From positions 1-64,000 of the forward strand of contig CADAAR010000001.1 of the NCBI GenBank assembly GCA_902785945.1: 64,000 nt of DNA, given 5' to 3'. This stretch comes from an uncultured Prevotellaceae bacterium (GTDB lineage Bacteria > Bacteroidota > Bacteroidia > Bacteroidales > Bacteroidaceae). Under the pieces are notes generated by a model, which worked only from the letters and a program-made list of their open reading frames with translations, ran no database searches and was not told where the DNA came from. Made by a program: the position numbers and the translations under genes. Position 1 is the first letter of the stretch. Every line of letters starts with the position of its first letter. Positions 16,563-25,541 of this stretch are shown here, piece after piece.

Positions 16563-17081
16563 ATGATTAACTACAATCTGAAGAAAATCAAGGCCATCAT
16601 CTTCGATATTGATGGTGTGCTGAGTGCAGAGACCATCACACTCTCTGCTGAAGGCGATCCCTTGCGTACAGTAAATATCAAGGACGGCTATGCCATTCAG
16701 CTGGCCATGAAGCTGGGCCTTCGTATTGTGATACTATCGGGAGCCAGAGTGCCGAGTATCCGTAAGCGCTATGAATATCTGGGCATAGAGGATATATTTA
16801 TCGGTTGTGCAGTGAAGATCAAGACCTATGAGGATCTGCTTCAGAAGTACGGCCTCAAGGACGAAGAGGTGATGTATATGGGTGACGACATTCCCGATCT
16901 GGAAATCATGCGAAGGGTAGGGTGCCCGGTATGTCCTAATGATGCCTGTCCTGAGATAAAGGCTGTGAGTATATATGTGAGCGACCGTATCGGTGGTCAT
17001 GGTTGTGGTCGCGATGTGATAGAGCAGACACTCCGTGCCCAAGGCAAGTGGGTGATGGACGAGAAAGCTTTCGGCTGGTAA
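16563..17081 (+). CDS. kdsC: 3-deoxy-D-manno-octulosonate 8-phosphate phosphatase (KdsC)
   Basis: A 172-residue HAD-superfamily phosphatase that removes phosphate from KDO 8-phosphate during synthesis of the lipopolysaccharide core sugar KDO. The catalytic pair is in IIFDIDGVL (Asp15, Asp17). SGARVPSIRKRYEYLGIEDIF and YMGDDIPDLEIMRRVG are the later HAD motifs, and the tail GGHGCGRDVIEQ is typical of tetrameric KdsC. It is 15 bases before maf and likely cotranscribed with it. Confidence 0.92.
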   Translation: MINYNLKKIKAIIFDIDGVLSAETITLSAEGDPLRTVNIKDGYAIQLAMKLGLRIVILSGARVPSIRKRYEYLGIEDIFIGCAVKIKTYEDLLQKYGLKDEEVMYMGDDIPDLEIMRRVGCPVCPNDACPEIKAVSIYVSDRIGGHGCGRDVIEQTLRAQGKWVMDEKAFGW

Positions 17082-17096
17082 ATCAATAGAGAGCCT

Positions 17097-17669
17097 ATGC
17101 TTGAGAATTATCACATTATCCTCGCCAGTAACTCGCCTCGAAGACGGGAGTTGCTCGGTGGCCTCGACATCGATTTCGAGGTGAAGGTACTGCCTGATAT
17201 CGAAGAGAACTATCCGGGTGATCTGGATATCCCGGAGATTCCGGTTTTTATTGCTTCTGAGAAAGCTGCTGCCTATAAAGACCTAATGGCTGATAATGAT
17301 TTGATTATCACTGCTGATACCGTGGTGGTCTTGGGTCATGAGGTGCTTGGCAAACCTGCCAACCTCGACGATGCCCGTCGTATGTTGCGAGAGTTGAGTG
17401 GACAGACGCATCAGGTTATTACGGGAGTATGCCTGATGACCCGTCAGCGTCAGCGTAGTTTTGCTGTCACCACTGATGTCACATTCAAGACACTTTCCGA
17501 TGAGGAGATAGACTACTATGTGGAAAAATACCAGCCGCTCGACAAAGCCGGCGCCTATGGCATTCAGGAGTGGATAGGTTATATTGGTGTCACCAGTCTC
17601 TCTGGCAGTTACTTTAATGTGATGGGCCTGCCTGTGCAGCGAATCTACAACGAACTGCTGAAATTCTGA
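17097..17669 (+). CDS. maf: Maf-like nucleoside triphosphate pyrophosphatase
   Basis: A 190-residue house-cleaning enzyme that hydrolyses dTTP/UTP or modified nucleotides to monophosphates. The signature ILASNSPRRRELL lies at residues 8-20, followed by SEKAAAY, ITADTVVVLG and the substrate loop DKAGAYGIQEW. Length is normal. An imperfect hairpin and T-run (17697-17753) end the transcript. Confidence 0.93.
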   Translation: MLENYHIILASNSPRRRELLGGLDIDFEVKVLPDIEENYPGDLDIPEIPVFIASEKAAAYKDLMADNDLIITADTVVVLGHEVLGKPANLDDARRMLRELSGQTHQVITGVCLMTRQRQRSFAVTTDVTFKTLSDEEIDYYVEKYQPLDKAGAYGIQEWIGYIGVTSLSGSYFNVMGLPVQRIYNELLKF

Positions 17670-17696
17670 CTAAAAACTGTGTAGTATAACGAACTT

Positions 17697-17753
17697 AAAC
17701 TGTTCTAAAATGACAAAAATGATGTTTTAGAGAGCAGTTTTATGCTTTTTTTC
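17697..17753 (+). terminator. Probable terminator after maf
   Basis: AAACTG/CAGTTT and CTAAAA/TTTTAG pair around a small loop (17697-17740), followed by a T-rich stretch. Confidence 0.45.
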
Positions 17754-17784
17754 TTGCTTTTTAGTTTGATAATGACTACATTTG
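17753..17784 (+). promoter_or_regulatory. Promoter-like element with no coding gene downstream
   Basis: CTTG (17753-17756), 20 bases, then TACATTTG (17777-17784). It points into the 3' end of the convergent trmH gene and fits a small RNA starting near 17790. Confidence 0.4.
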
Positions 17785-17789
17785 CACTC

Positions 17790-17873
17790 GATAACTAGTA
17801 ATTTTAATCTATATTTATCATTTTCCATTTTTAGCAAAGGGGCTTGTCTGAGAAGATAGGTCTCTTTTTATTT
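17790..17873 (+). ncRNA. Candidate small RNA of about 80 bases
   Basis: The transcript would begin after the 17777 -7 element and end in a hairpin whose arms AAAGGGGCTT (17836-17845) and AGGTCTCTTT (17858-17867) form ten base pairs, three of them G-U, then TTTTATTT. The G-U pairs make the hairpin stable only as plus-strand RNA. The 3' end reaches the stop of the opposite-strand trmH gene. No open reading frame of note lies inside. Function unknown. Confidence 0.35.
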
Positions 17874-18623
17874 GGTGCCTCTTCTTCGGAACTCGGAACA
17901 GGTGATGGCGGTGGCAATGGCCACGTTAAGACTCTCGGCACTTGGGCCCTGATGGAAATTGGGGATAAGCAGACGATGAGTGACACGCTGGCGTACGGCC
18001 TCGGAGATGCCGTTGCCCTCGTTGCCCATCACAATAATGCCGTGTTCGGAAAGGGGCTGTTGGTAGATATCGTTGCCATCGAGCAGGGTGCCGTAGACGG
18101 GATAGTCCTTTGGCAACTTGTCGAACAATTGTAGCAGGTCTGTATAAATAATATGTACGTGCGCAAGGCTGCCCATTGTGGCCTGTACTACCTTTGGGTT
18201 GTAGGCATCAGCGGTATCTTCGCTGCAATAGATGGTGTCGATGCCAAACCAGTCGGCAATGCGGATGATGGTGCCGAGATTGCCAGGATCCTGCACACTG
18301 TCGAGAGCAAGTGTGAGGTGTGAGGTAAGAGGTGAGAGGTAAGAGGTTTGCTCGGGAATGGGGAAGAGGGCGAGAACCTGCTGGGGAGTCTGGAGGAAAC
18401 TGATGCGACGCAGCTCGTCTGGAGATACGGTAGTCAGTTTAGAGTAATCACAACTCTCCACTTCCTTTATCCATTCGTCAGTGGCGAAAATGGCCTTGGG
18501 TTGGTATTGCTGCATGAGGTCGCCAACAACTTTGGGTCCTTCTGCCACGAAGCACTTTTCACGCTTGCGGAACTTCTTCTGTTCCAGCTGACGGATATAT
18601 TTTATCTGATTTTTGCTAATCAT
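17868..18623 (-). CDS. TrmH/SpoU-family RNA 2'-O-methyltransferase
   Basis: A 251-residue SPOUT methyltransferase using S-adenosylmethionine on rRNA or tRNA. The N-terminal substrate-binding domain (YIRQLEQKKFRKREKCFVAEG) is followed by the knotted catalytic domain with NLGTIIRIADWFG, VMGNEGNGIS and SAESLNVAIATAI. The ATG at 18623 gives the family's usual start. Just before the catalytic domain sits SYLSPLTSHLT, encoded by a heptamer array (18311-18347) in an interdomain loop. It is divergent from tamL. A second family member lies at 60410-61231. Confidence 0.88.
   Translation of the reverse strand: MISKNQIKYIRQLEQKKFRKREKCFVAEGPKVVGDLMQQYQPKAIFATDEWIKEVESCDYSKLTTVSPDELRRISFLQTPQQVLALFPIPEQTSYLSPLTSHLTLALDSVQDPGNLGTIIRIADWFGIDTIYCSEDTADAYNPKVVQATMGSLAHVHIIYTDLLQLFDKLPKDYPVYGTLLDGNDIYQQPLSEHGIIVMGNEGNGISEAVRQRVTHRLLIPNFHQGPSAESLNVAIATAITCSEFRRRGTK
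18311..18347. repeat. GTGAGAG-type heptamer array inside trmH
   Basis: Five units, GTGTGAG twice, GTAAGAG, GTGAGAG and GTAAGAG, then GT. On the coding strand they encode an S-P-L-T-S-H-L-T-like insert between the two TrmH domains. Confidence 0.7.
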
Positions 18624-18634
18624 TTTGGTTTTTG

Positions 18635-18666
18635 TTTGCAAAGATAAAGATTTATTTCTATCTTTG
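18635..18666 (+). promoter_or_regulatory. Promoter of tamL
   Basis: TTTG (18635-18638), 20 bases, TATCTTTG (18659-18666); the tamL ATG is 22 bases downstream. It overlaps the divergent trmH promoter. Confidence 0.6.
18639..18646 (-). promoter_or_regulatory. -7 element of trmH
   Basis: Minus-strand TATCTTTG, 16 bases before the trmH ATG; a CTTG at 18670-18667 lies 20 bases upstream. It abuts the -33 of the divergent tamL promoter. Confidence 0.5.
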
Positions 18667-18688
18667 CAAGCAAATTCGTGAGATATTG

Positions 18689-20908
18689 ATGTCAAAACAC
18701 CAAATAGGCCTGTTGGCCACCGCTTTTCTGCTCATGCTCCTGACGGCATGTTCTACATCGCGTGACATCCCTGAAGGTGAAGTTATGCTGAATAAGGTAA
18801 TGGTGGTGGCAGATGGGAAATACAAGGATATCAACACATCGCAATTGAAGAGCTATGTGCGACAGCAAGGTAACTCCCGTTGGTTTTCTCTGGCAAAGGT
18901 TCCCTTGGGCATTTACCGACTGGCAGGAAAAGACAGTACGCACTGGATTAACCGTACACTTCATTCAATCGGTGAAGCTCCCGTGTTGTTTGATTCATTG
19001 CAGGCCGGAAAATCGTGTGAGGAGCTGCAGCTGGCCCTCTGCAACCTGGGATATCTGGATGCACAAGTGGAATTGTTTACAACCGTCAAAGGAAAGAAAC
19101 TCAATGCCTTCTATGTGCTCCATCCCGGAAGTCATTATCACATCAGGAATCTTAAGTATGACATTCAGGATAGTGTGATAGCCGATCTTTTGAATCATGA
19201 TGTTGAGAAGCGTGGACTTCATGAAGGCATGGTGTTTAATGTGAACGCCCTCAACGAAGAGCGCTCCCGTCTGACCACTTTCCTGCAGAATAGCGGCTAT
19301 TACCGTTTCCACAAGGAGTTTATCTCCTATCTGGCTGATTCGATTCAGGAGTCGCGACAGGTGGACCTGACCCTGCAGCTGAGACCTTATCGTACGAGCG
19401 ATTCCAACGACACGTTGCATACTCGTTATACGATCAGAAAGATCAGCTATGCCAGCGGTGATTTGCAGGATAGTGTGATCCATCTGCGTGACCGCGTGCT
19501 GCGTGAGAATACCTTGTTGACTGAAGGACACCTGTACTCCGCAGATGCACTCCAGAATACTTACAACCACTTTGGACGTTTGGGAGCTGTGCGATATACC
19601 AACATCAATTTTCAGGCGGATCCTGACTCAGCCCTGCTCGATATGGGTGTACAGGTGCAGACCAATAAGCCCTCGACGCTCAGTTTTCAGCCTGAGGGTA
19701 CGAACACAGCAGGAGACCTTGGTGCTGCTGCCTCGCTGACCTATGAGAATCGCAACCTCTTCCGCGGGTCGGAAACATTCAGCGTGCAGCTGCGTGGTGC
19801 TTATGAGGCCATTCGCGGACTGGAGGGCTATCGCAATCAGGATTTTGTGGAGTATAGCGTGGAGAGTCGCCTGTCATTCCCACGGTTTATCATGCCTTTC
19901 CTGAGTCGTGAGACGCGTCGGAAGACCATTGCTACGAGTGAGGTGTCGCTGCTGTATGACACCCAGAATCGTCCGGAGTTCCACCGTCGAGTGCTCTCTG
20001 CTGGATGGCGTTACCGTTGGAAACCGCAGTCGCGTTATGACCAGTATCAGTTTGACCTCGTCGACCTGAACTATATCTTCATGCCTTGGATCAGCGAGAC
20101 CTTCAAGAACGAATATCTGCAGGATAACAGTAATTATAATGCCATTCTCAGGTATAATTACGAAGACATGTTTATCATGAAGACAGGTTTCGGCTATAGT
20201 TACAACAATGGTCGTGTCGCTATCAAGACGAATCTTGAAACGGCTGGTAACCTGCTTAATCTGGGCAGTAAGGTGTTTGATGCCGAACGAGATGGCGATG
20301 GGCATTATCGGGTGTTTAACATTGCCTATGCCCAATATGTGAAGGGTGATGTGGATTTCACTTGTAATCTGATGCCAGCTTATAAGGACCAGTTGGTGTT
20401 CCATTGCGGCTTTGGTATTGCTTATCCTTATGGCAATAGTACGGTGTTGCCGTTTGAGAAGCGCTATTTCTCGGGTGGTGCTAATAGTGTGCGAGGATGG
20501 AGTGTCCGTAGCTTGGGACCAGGACGCTATAAGGGGCACGACGGAAACATCAACTTTATCACTCAGACGGGTGATATGAAGCTGGATATGAATCTGGAAT
20601 ACCGTACCCATCTGTTCTGGAAGTTTGGTGGAGCTTTTTTCGTGGATGCGGGTAACATCTGGACTATCCGCGATTATGAACAGCAGCCTGGTGGACAGTT
20701 CAAATTACAGAATTTACTCAGTGATATGGCTGTGAGTTATGGCTTGGGAATTCGTCTGAATTTTGATTATTTCATCATGCGTTTCGATATGGGCATGAAG
20801 GCGGTGAATCCGGCGTATGAATCAGAAGAGGAAGAACATTATGCTATCATCCATCCTCGATTGAGTCGCGATTTCGCCTTCCATTTTGCGGTGGGTCTGC
20901 CGTTCTAA
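18689..20908 (+). CDS. tamL: TamL-type Omp85 lipoprotein (translocation and assembly module)
   Basis: A 739-residue outer membrane protein. The lipobox LLTAC puts the lipidated Cys at residue 21, which distinguishes the Bacteroidota TamL from TamA. POTRA-like repeats occupy about 30-350. A 16-strand barrel follows, with the L6-type motif YFSGGANSVRGW near residue 595 and a terminal FAVGLPF ending in phenylalanine, as needed for barrel assembly. With TamB it helps to insert outer membrane proteins or move lipids across the periplasm; no tamB is present here. The start at 18689 is preferred over the in-frame ATG at 18632, which lies in the promoter. Confidence 0.85.
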   Translation: MSKHQIGLLATAFLLMLLTACSTSRDIPEGEVMLNKVMVVADGKYKDINTSQLKSYVRQQGNSRWFSLAKVPLGIYRLAGKDSTHWINRTLHSIGEAPVLFDSLQAGKSCEELQLALCNLGYLDAQVELFTTVKGKKLNAFYVLHPGSHYHIRNLKYDIQDSVIADLLNHDVEKRGLHEGMVFNVNALNEERSRLTTFLQNSGYYRFHKEFISYLADSIQESRQVDLTLQLRPYRTSDSNDTLHTRYTIRKISYASGDLQDSVIHLRDRVLRENTLLTEGHLYSADALQNTYNHFGRLGAVRYTNINFQADPDSALLDMGVQVQTNKPSTLSFQPEGTNTAGDLGAAASLTYENRNLFRGSETFSVQLRGAYEAIRGLEGYRNQDFVEYSVESRLSFPRFIMPFLSRETRRKTIATSEVSLLYDTQNRPEFHRRVLSAGWRYRWKPQSRYDQYQFDLVDLNYIFMPWISETFKNEYLQDNSNYNAILRYNYEDMFIMKTGFGYSYNNGRVAIKTNLETAGNLLNLGSKVFDAERDGDGHYRVFNIAYAQYVKGDVDFTCNLMPAYKDQLVFHCGFGIAYPYGNSTVLPFEKRYFSGGANSVRGWSVRSLGPGRYKGHDGNINFITQTGDMKLDMNLEYRTHLFWKFGGAFFVDAGNIWTIRDYEQQPGGQFKLQNLLSDMAVSYGLGIRLNFDYFIMRFDMGMKAVNPAYESEEEEHYAIIHPRLSRDFAFHFAVGLPF

Positions 20909-20928
20909 ACATTAAAAATGTATAATTC

Positions 20929-20960
20929 TTTGGTTGAACAATGTTTTTTGTGTACTTTTG
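20929..20960 (+). promoter_or_regulatory. Promoter of the MBL-fold hydrolase gene
   Basis: TTTG (20929-20932), 20 bases, TACTTTTG (20953-20960), 18 bases before the ATG. Confidence 0.6.
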
Positions 20961-20978
20961 CAGAAAATATAAACCCAA

Positions 20979-21782
20979 ATGCTGAAATTTATATCGTTTG
21001 GTAGCGGTAGTAGTGGTAATTGCTATTATCTCGCAACCGCAACCGACGGATTATTCGTAGATATTGGAGTTGGCTTAAGAACGCTCAAGAAGCATGCAAG
21101 GGATTACGGCATCAGTCTCAGCACGGTTCGTAGAATCCTGATTACGCATGATCACGCAGACCACATCAAGTCGGTTGGTGCGTTCAGCCATGATTACAAT
21201 ATACCTGTCTATGCCACAGAGAAAGTTCACATGGGCATAGACCACAACTATTGTGTGCAACGGAAACTGCTGAATGAGCAGAAAATGATGTTGGAGCCTG
21301 GTACCGCTGTCAGATTGGGCGATTTCCTGGTAACACCATTCTTTGTGCCTCATGATGCCAGTGAGAATATGGGCTATAAGATCGAGGTCGACGGAACAGT
21401 CTTCGTCATCATGACCGATGCTGGTAGTGTGACGGAGGAGATGAAAGGTTATATCGCTGAGGCCAATTACCTGGTGATAGAAGCCAACCATGATATAGAG
21501 ATGCTGCAGGGCGGTCCATACCCCCAATATCTGAAAGACAGGATTCTCAGCCCGAATGGCCATTTATCGAACAAGGATTGTGGTCAGGTTTTGGCTGAGA
21601 ACATGACGGAACGGCTGAAGCATGTCTGGCTGTGTCATCTGAGTGAGGAGAATAATCATCCTGAGTTGGCGCGTAAGACGGTGGATGCCATTCTGCGTAG
21701 TTATGGCATCATTCCGGGTAAGGATATACAACTGGAAGTGTTGAAGCGGAAAATGCCTAGCGAAGTGTATGAATTAGAGTGA
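20979..21782 (+). CDS. MBL-fold metallohydrolase (YycJ/WalJ-like)
   Basis: A 267-residue cytoplasmic metallo-beta-lactamase-fold enzyme. The zinc motif HDHADH is at residues 57-62, with further ligands in FVPHDASEN, MTDAGSVTEEM and WLCHLSEENNHPELA. The N-terminus MLKFISFGSGSSGNCYYL is characteristic of the YycJ group, which has been proposed to be a DNA exonuclease or processing enzyme; the substrate is not certain. It has its own promoter and stands alone before the leucine operon. Confidence 0.85.
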   Translation: MLKFISFGSGSSGNCYYLATATDGLFVDIGVGLRTLKKHARDYGISLSTVRRILITHDHADHIKSVGAFSHDYNIPVYATEKVHMGIDHNYCVQRKLLNEQKMMLEPGTAVRLGDFLVTPFFVPHDASENMGYKIEVDGTVFVIMTDAGSVTEEMKGYIAEANYLVIEANHDIEMLQGGPYPQYLKDRILSPNGHLSNKDCGQVLAENMTERLKHVWLCHLSEENNHPELARKTVDAILRSYGIIPGKDIQLEVLKRKMPSEVYELE

Positions 21783-21827
21783 AAAGTGTGAAATAGATAC
21801 TCTTTAGCGCAAAAAAACGACAAAATG

Positions 21828-21859
21828 TTTGTTGGTTTCACTAGAAAGTTATATCTTTG
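21828..21859 (+). promoter_or_regulatory. Leucine operon promoter
   Basis: TTTG (21828-21831), 20 bases, TATCTTTG (21852-21859); the transcript should begin near 21865, about 25 bases before the leader peptide start. Confidence 0.7.
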
Positions 21860-21889
21860 CACCCGAAATTAAGATAAAAGAAAGAAAAG

Positions 21890-21976
21890 ATGATGAATCT
21901 CAACCTACTTAGCGCCATTATTATTATTCGACTGCAGGGAGCAGCCGGAAGTGATTTAGGTGTATATATAAAATAG
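21890..21976 (+). CDS. leuL: Leucine/isoleucine leader peptide
   Basis: A 28-codon open frame, MMNLNLLSAIIIIRLQGAAG then SDLGVYIK, preceded by an A-rich start region. It holds five leucine codons (CTC, CTA, CTT, CTG, TTA) and four ATT isoleucine codons in a row, with another Ile near the end. It lies between the promoter and the leu genes, and its last third overlaps the first arm of an antiterminator. Such peptides sense charged tRNA by ribosome stalling. The four Ile codons suggest the operon also answers to isoleucine, which fits the second LeuA-like synthase. The symbol is by analogy with enterobacterial leuL; sequence similarity is not implied. Confidence 0.75.
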   Translation: MMNLNLLSAIIIIRLQGAAGSDLGVYIK

Positions 21977-22034
21977 GTATAGTAAACAAAATGATATAGA
22001 GCCTTTCTCACTTCCGAGTGTGAAAGGCTTTTTT
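21929..22034 (+). promoter_or_regulatory. Transcription attenuator of the leucine operon
   Basis: Three alternative hairpins can be drawn. A pause hairpin pairs CGACTGC (21929-21935) with GCAGCCG (21941-21947), with one mismatch. The antiterminator pairs CGGAAGTGA (21946-21954) perfectly with TCACTTCCG (22008-22016). The terminator pairs AGCCTTTC-CAC (22000-22011) with GTG-GAAAGGCT (22018-22029) and runs into TTTTTT. The antiterminator and terminator share 22008-22016 and cannot form together. Ribosome stalling at the Ile/Leu codons just upstream would free 21946-21954 and favour read-through into leuA. Confidence 0.75.
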
Positions 22035-22081
22035 GATTTCAGGCAGATATACAAATAACAACAATAAATATAAAAACAAAA

Positions 22082-23575
22082 ATGAACGACAGACTTTACA
22101 TTTTCGACACAACACTCCGCGACGGAGAACAGGTGCCAGGCTGCCAGTTGAATACCGTAGAGAAGATTCAGGTGGCTAAAGCATTAGAGCAACTCGGTGT
22201 GGATGTGATTGAAGCAGGTTTCCCGGATTTCAACTCTGTGATTGAAATCTCAAAGGCAGTGACATGGCCCGTAATATGTGCGTTGACCCGTGCGGTGGAA
22301 CATGACATAGATGTGGCCTTCGAGGCTCTGAAATATGCCAAGCACAAGCGTATCCATACAGGTATTGGTACTAGTGACGAGCATATTCAGTTTAAATTCA
22401 ATTCTACCCGCGAGAAGATTCTGGAACAGGCAGTTGCAGCCACGAAGTATGCCAAGCGTTATGTCGACGATGTGGAGTTCTACTGCGAGGATGCAGGTCG
22501 TACCGATAATGAATATCTGGCTCAGGTGGTTGAAGCTGTTATCAAGGCGGGTGCTACCGTGGTAAATATCCCTGATACCACAGGCTATTGCTTGCCTCAG
22601 GAATATTATGAGAAGATCAAGTATCTGAAAGAGCATGTTGATGGTATCGACAAGGCTATTATCTCAACGCATTGTCACAATGACTTAGGATTAGCAACAG
22701 CCAACACCTTCAGTGGTGTGATGGCTGGTGCACGGCAGGTGGAAGTGACGGTGAATGGTATTGGTGAAAGAGCCGGTAACACATCGTTAGAGGAAATAGC
22801 GATGATTCTTAAATGTCACAAGACCCTTGAGATAGAGACGAATGTTAATACCACGAAGATTTATCCCATTTCAAGGATGGTATCTTCGTTGATGAATATG
22901 CCTGTTCAGCCCAACAAGGCTATCGTCGGCCGTAATGCTTTTGCGCATTCTAGTGGTATACATCAGGACGGTGTGTTGAAGAATGTGCATACCTACGAGA
23001 TCATAGATCCGAAAGATGTGGGTATCGATGACAATAGCATTGTGCTGACTGCCCGATCTGGACGTGCAGCTTTGAAACATCGTCTGCATGTGAATGGTGT
23101 GGATGTGTCTGACGAAAAGAAAATCAACAATATTTATGAGAAATTCCTCGTGTTGGCTGATCAGAAAAAAGACGTGACTGATGCTGACATCATGATGCTG
23201 GCAGGTGCTGATACTGCTGAGGCTCATGCTGTGAAACTCGACTTCCTGCAAGTAACCACAGGTAAGGGTGTGAAAAGCGTAGCATCGATAGGACTTGATA
23301 TTTCTGGACAGAAATTTGAGGCGGCAGCTTCGGGTAATGGTCCTGTGGATGCAGCTATCAAAGCACTGAAGAAGATTATCATGAAGCAGATGACGCTGAA
23401 GGAATTTACCATCCAAGCTATTTCGAAAGGCTCTGATGATGTCGGAAAAGTACACATGCAGGTGGAGTACAATGGCAGTCTCTATTATGGATTTGGTGCC
23501 AACACCGATATTGTGACGGCTTCAGTAGAAGCTTATATTGATTGTATCAACAAGTTTAAAAAGGCTGACGAATGA
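22082..23575 (+). CDS. leuA: 2-isopropylmalate synthase
   Basis: A 497-residue enzyme that condenses 2-oxoisovalerate with acetyl-CoA, the first step of leucine synthesis. The N-terminal [13 protein letters not shown] motif and the metal-binding [14 protein letters not shown] segment (near residue 200) belong to the HMGL-like barrel. The C-terminal allosteric domain (about 390-495) is the usual leucine feedback site. It follows the attenuator, and its stop overlaps leuC by four bases. Confidence 0.95.
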   Translation: MNDRLYIFDTTLRDGEQVPGCQLNTVEKIQVAKALEQLGVDVIEAGFPDFNSVIEISKAVTWPVICALTRAVEHDIDVAFEALKYAKHKRIHTGIGTSDEHIQFKFNSTREKILEQAVAATKYAKRYVDDVEFYCEDAGRTDNEYLAQVVEAVIKAGATVVNIPDTTGYCLPQEYYEKIKYLKEHVDGIDKAIISTHCHNDLGLATANTFSGVMAGARQVEVTVNGIGERAGNTSLEEIAMILKCHKTLEIETNVNTTKIYPISRMVSSLMNMPVQPNKAIVGRNAFAHSSGIHQDGVLKNVHTYEIIDPKDVGIDDNSIVLTARSGRAALKHRLHVNGVDVSDEKKINNIYEKFLVLADQKKDVTDADIMMLAGADTAEAHAVKLDFLQVTTGKGVKSVASIGLDISGQKFEAAASGNGPVDAAIKALKKIIMKQMTLKEFTIQAISKGSDDVGKVHMQVEYNGSLYYGFGANTDIVTASVEAYIDCINKFKKADE

Positions 23576-24948
23576 ATACACTATTTGACAAGATATGGGA
23601 TAAGCATGTGGTACAGCAGATCAATGATGGCCCAACACAGTTATATATTGACAGACTCTATTGTCATGAGGTAACTTCTCCTCAAGCTTTTGAAGGCATG
23701 AGGGCTAGAGGATTGAAGTGCTTCCGCCCTCAGCAGATATTCTGCATGCCAGATCATAATACCCCGACGCATGATCAGGATAAACCTATCGAAGACCCTG
23801 TGTCAAAGAAACAGGTGGATATGCTGGAAAAGAATGCTGCCGATTTCGGATTGACACATTATGGCATGTTGTCGAAGGATAATGGTATCATCCATGTGGT
23901 AGGACCTGAGAAAGGGTTGAGTTTGCCTGGTATGACTATCGTCTGTGGTGACTCGCACACTTCTACGCATGGAGCAATGGGGGCTGTGGCGTTTGGTATA
24001 GGTACCTCAGAGGTAGAGATGGTGATGGCCTCGCAATGCATCCTTCAGCAGAAGCCAAAGTCGATGCGTATCAATATCAATGGTACACTGGGCAAGGGGG
24101 TGACGGCCAAGGATGTAGCCCTCTATCTCATGGCCCAACTCACCACTAGCGGTGCAACAGGCTATTTCGTCGAATATGCAGGCGATGTGGTGAAAGCCAT
24201 GTCGATGGAAGGTCGCCTGACACTCTGCAATCTTTCGATAGAGATGGGCGCTCGTGGCGGCTTTATTGCGCCCGACGAGACCACCTTTGCCTATATAAAA
24301 GGTAAGGAATACGCACCTAAGGGTGAGGCTTGGGAGCAGGCTGTGGCAGAATGGAAGACTTTGAAGAGTGGCGATGATGCCGTGTTCGACAAGGAATTGG
24401 TATTCGATGCTGCTGATATCGAGCCACGTGTCACCTATGGCACCAATCCCGGCATGGGCATTGGCATCACTGAGACCATCCCTCACGAGAGTGGGGCAGG
24501 CTTTGAGAAGGCGCTCAGCTATATGGGTTTTAAGGCTGGCCAACAGTTGCTGGGCACCAAGGTGGATTATGTATTCCTCGGGGCATGTACCAACGGACGT
24601 ATCGAGGACTTCCGTGCCTTTGCCTCGATTGTGAAGGGTCGTCGGAAAGCCCAGCATGTCATTGCCTGGCTGGTGCCTGGTTCGTGGGCTGTCGACCGTC
24701 AGATCCGTGAGGAGGGCCTCGATGCTGTTCTTACAGAGGCTGGCTTTGAGATTCGTCAGCCTGGCTGCTCTGCCTGTCTGGCAATGAACGACGACAAGAT
24801 TCCTGCAGGCAAACTCTCGGTCTCTACTTCTAATCGTAACTTTGAAGGGCGTCAGGGTCCTGGCGCACGTACTGTCTTAGCATCGCCTCTGGTAGCCGCC
24901 GCTGCTGCTGTCACGGGTGTCATTACTGATCCACGCACATTATTATGA
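23572..24948 (+). CDS. leuC: 3-isopropylmalate dehydratase large subunit
   Basis: A 458-residue aconitase-family subunit that, with LeuD, isomerises 2- to 3-isopropylmalate. The [4Fe-4S] cysteines are visible in [11 protein letters not shown] and [10 protein letters not shown], with a third in [14 protein letters not shown]. The family probably also converts citramalate in the isoleucine route that the second synthase suggests. Four-base overlaps join it to leuA and leuD. Confidence 0.95.
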   Translation: MNTLFDKIWDKHVVQQINDGPTQLYIDRLYCHEVTSPQAFEGMRARGLKCFRPQQIFCMPDHNTPTHDQDKPIEDPVSKKQVDMLEKNAADFGLTHYGMLSKDNGIIHVVGPEKGLSLPGMTIVCGDSHTSTHGAMGAVAFGIGTSEVEMVMASQCILQQKPKSMRININGTLGKGVTAKDVALYLMAQLTTSGATGYFVEYAGDVVKAMSMEGRLTLCNLSIEMGARGGFIAPDETTFAYIKGKEYAPKGEAWEQAVAEWKTLKSGDDAVFDKELVFDAADIEPRVTYGTNPGMGIGITETIPHESGAGFEKALSYMGFKAGQQLLGTKVDYVFLGACTNGRIEDFRAFASIVKGRRKAQHVIAWLVPGSWAVDRQIREEGLDAVLTEAGFEIRQPGCSACLAMNDDKIPAGKLSVSTSNRNFEGRQGPGARTVLASPLVAAAAAVTGVITDPRTLL

Positions 24949-25541
24949 AACAAAAGTTTGACATCATCACATCGACTTGTGTACCCCTTCCTTTGGAGAA
25001 TGTGGACACCGACCAGATTATACCAGCCCGTTTCCTGAAGGCAACGACGCGTGAGGAACGTTTCTTTGGCGATAACCTGTTCCGTGATTGGCGCTATCAG
25101 GCCGATGGTACCTTGAATCCCGACTTCGTGCTGAACGATTCCCGATATTCCGGCTGCATCCTTGTGGCTGGCAAGAACTTCGGTTCCGGCTCTTCGCGTG
25201 AGCATGCGGCCTGGGCCATTGCCGGCTATGGATTCCGGGTGGTTATCAGCAGTTTCTTTGCCGATATCCATAAGAATAATGAATTGAACAATTTCGTGCT
25301 GCCTGTGCAGGTGAGCGAGGCTTTCCTCGCCGAACTCTTCCAGAGTGTTCAGGATAATCCGGATACTCAGGTGAAAGTCGATCTCCCCAATCAGACGGTG
25401 ACGAATCTCTCAACTGGCCGTTGTGAGTCTTTCGAGATCAATGCCTATAAGAAGCATTGTCTGATGAACGGCCTTGATGATATTGATTTCTTAGTGCAGA
25501 ACCAAGACAAAACCATCACATGGGAACAGCAGAGAAAGTAA
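24945..25541 (+). CDS. leuD: 3-isopropylmalate dehydratase small subunit
   Basis: A 198-residue swivel-domain partner of Leu[16 protein letters not shown] and [16 protein letters not shown], near residues 18 and 72, are the family signatures. The 3' end overlaps the next synthase gene by 22 bases in another frame, so the two are translationally coupled. Confidence 0.95.
   Translation: MKQKFDIITSTCVPLPLENVDTDQIIPARFLKATTREERFFGDNLFRDWRYQADGTLNPDFVLNDSRYSGCILVAGKNFGSGSSREHAAWAIAGYGFRVVISSFFADIHKNNELNNFVLPVQVSEAFLAELFQSVQDNPDTQVKVDLPNQTVTNLSTGRCESFEINAYKKHCLMNGLDDIDFLVQNQDKTITWEQQRK

Noticed and set aside
17836..17873. Hairpin as terminator of the minus-strand trmH gene
   Set aside because: On the minus strand three pairs become A-C mismatches and the following sequence is not a clean T-run; the plus-strand reading is better, though a bidirectional role is possible.
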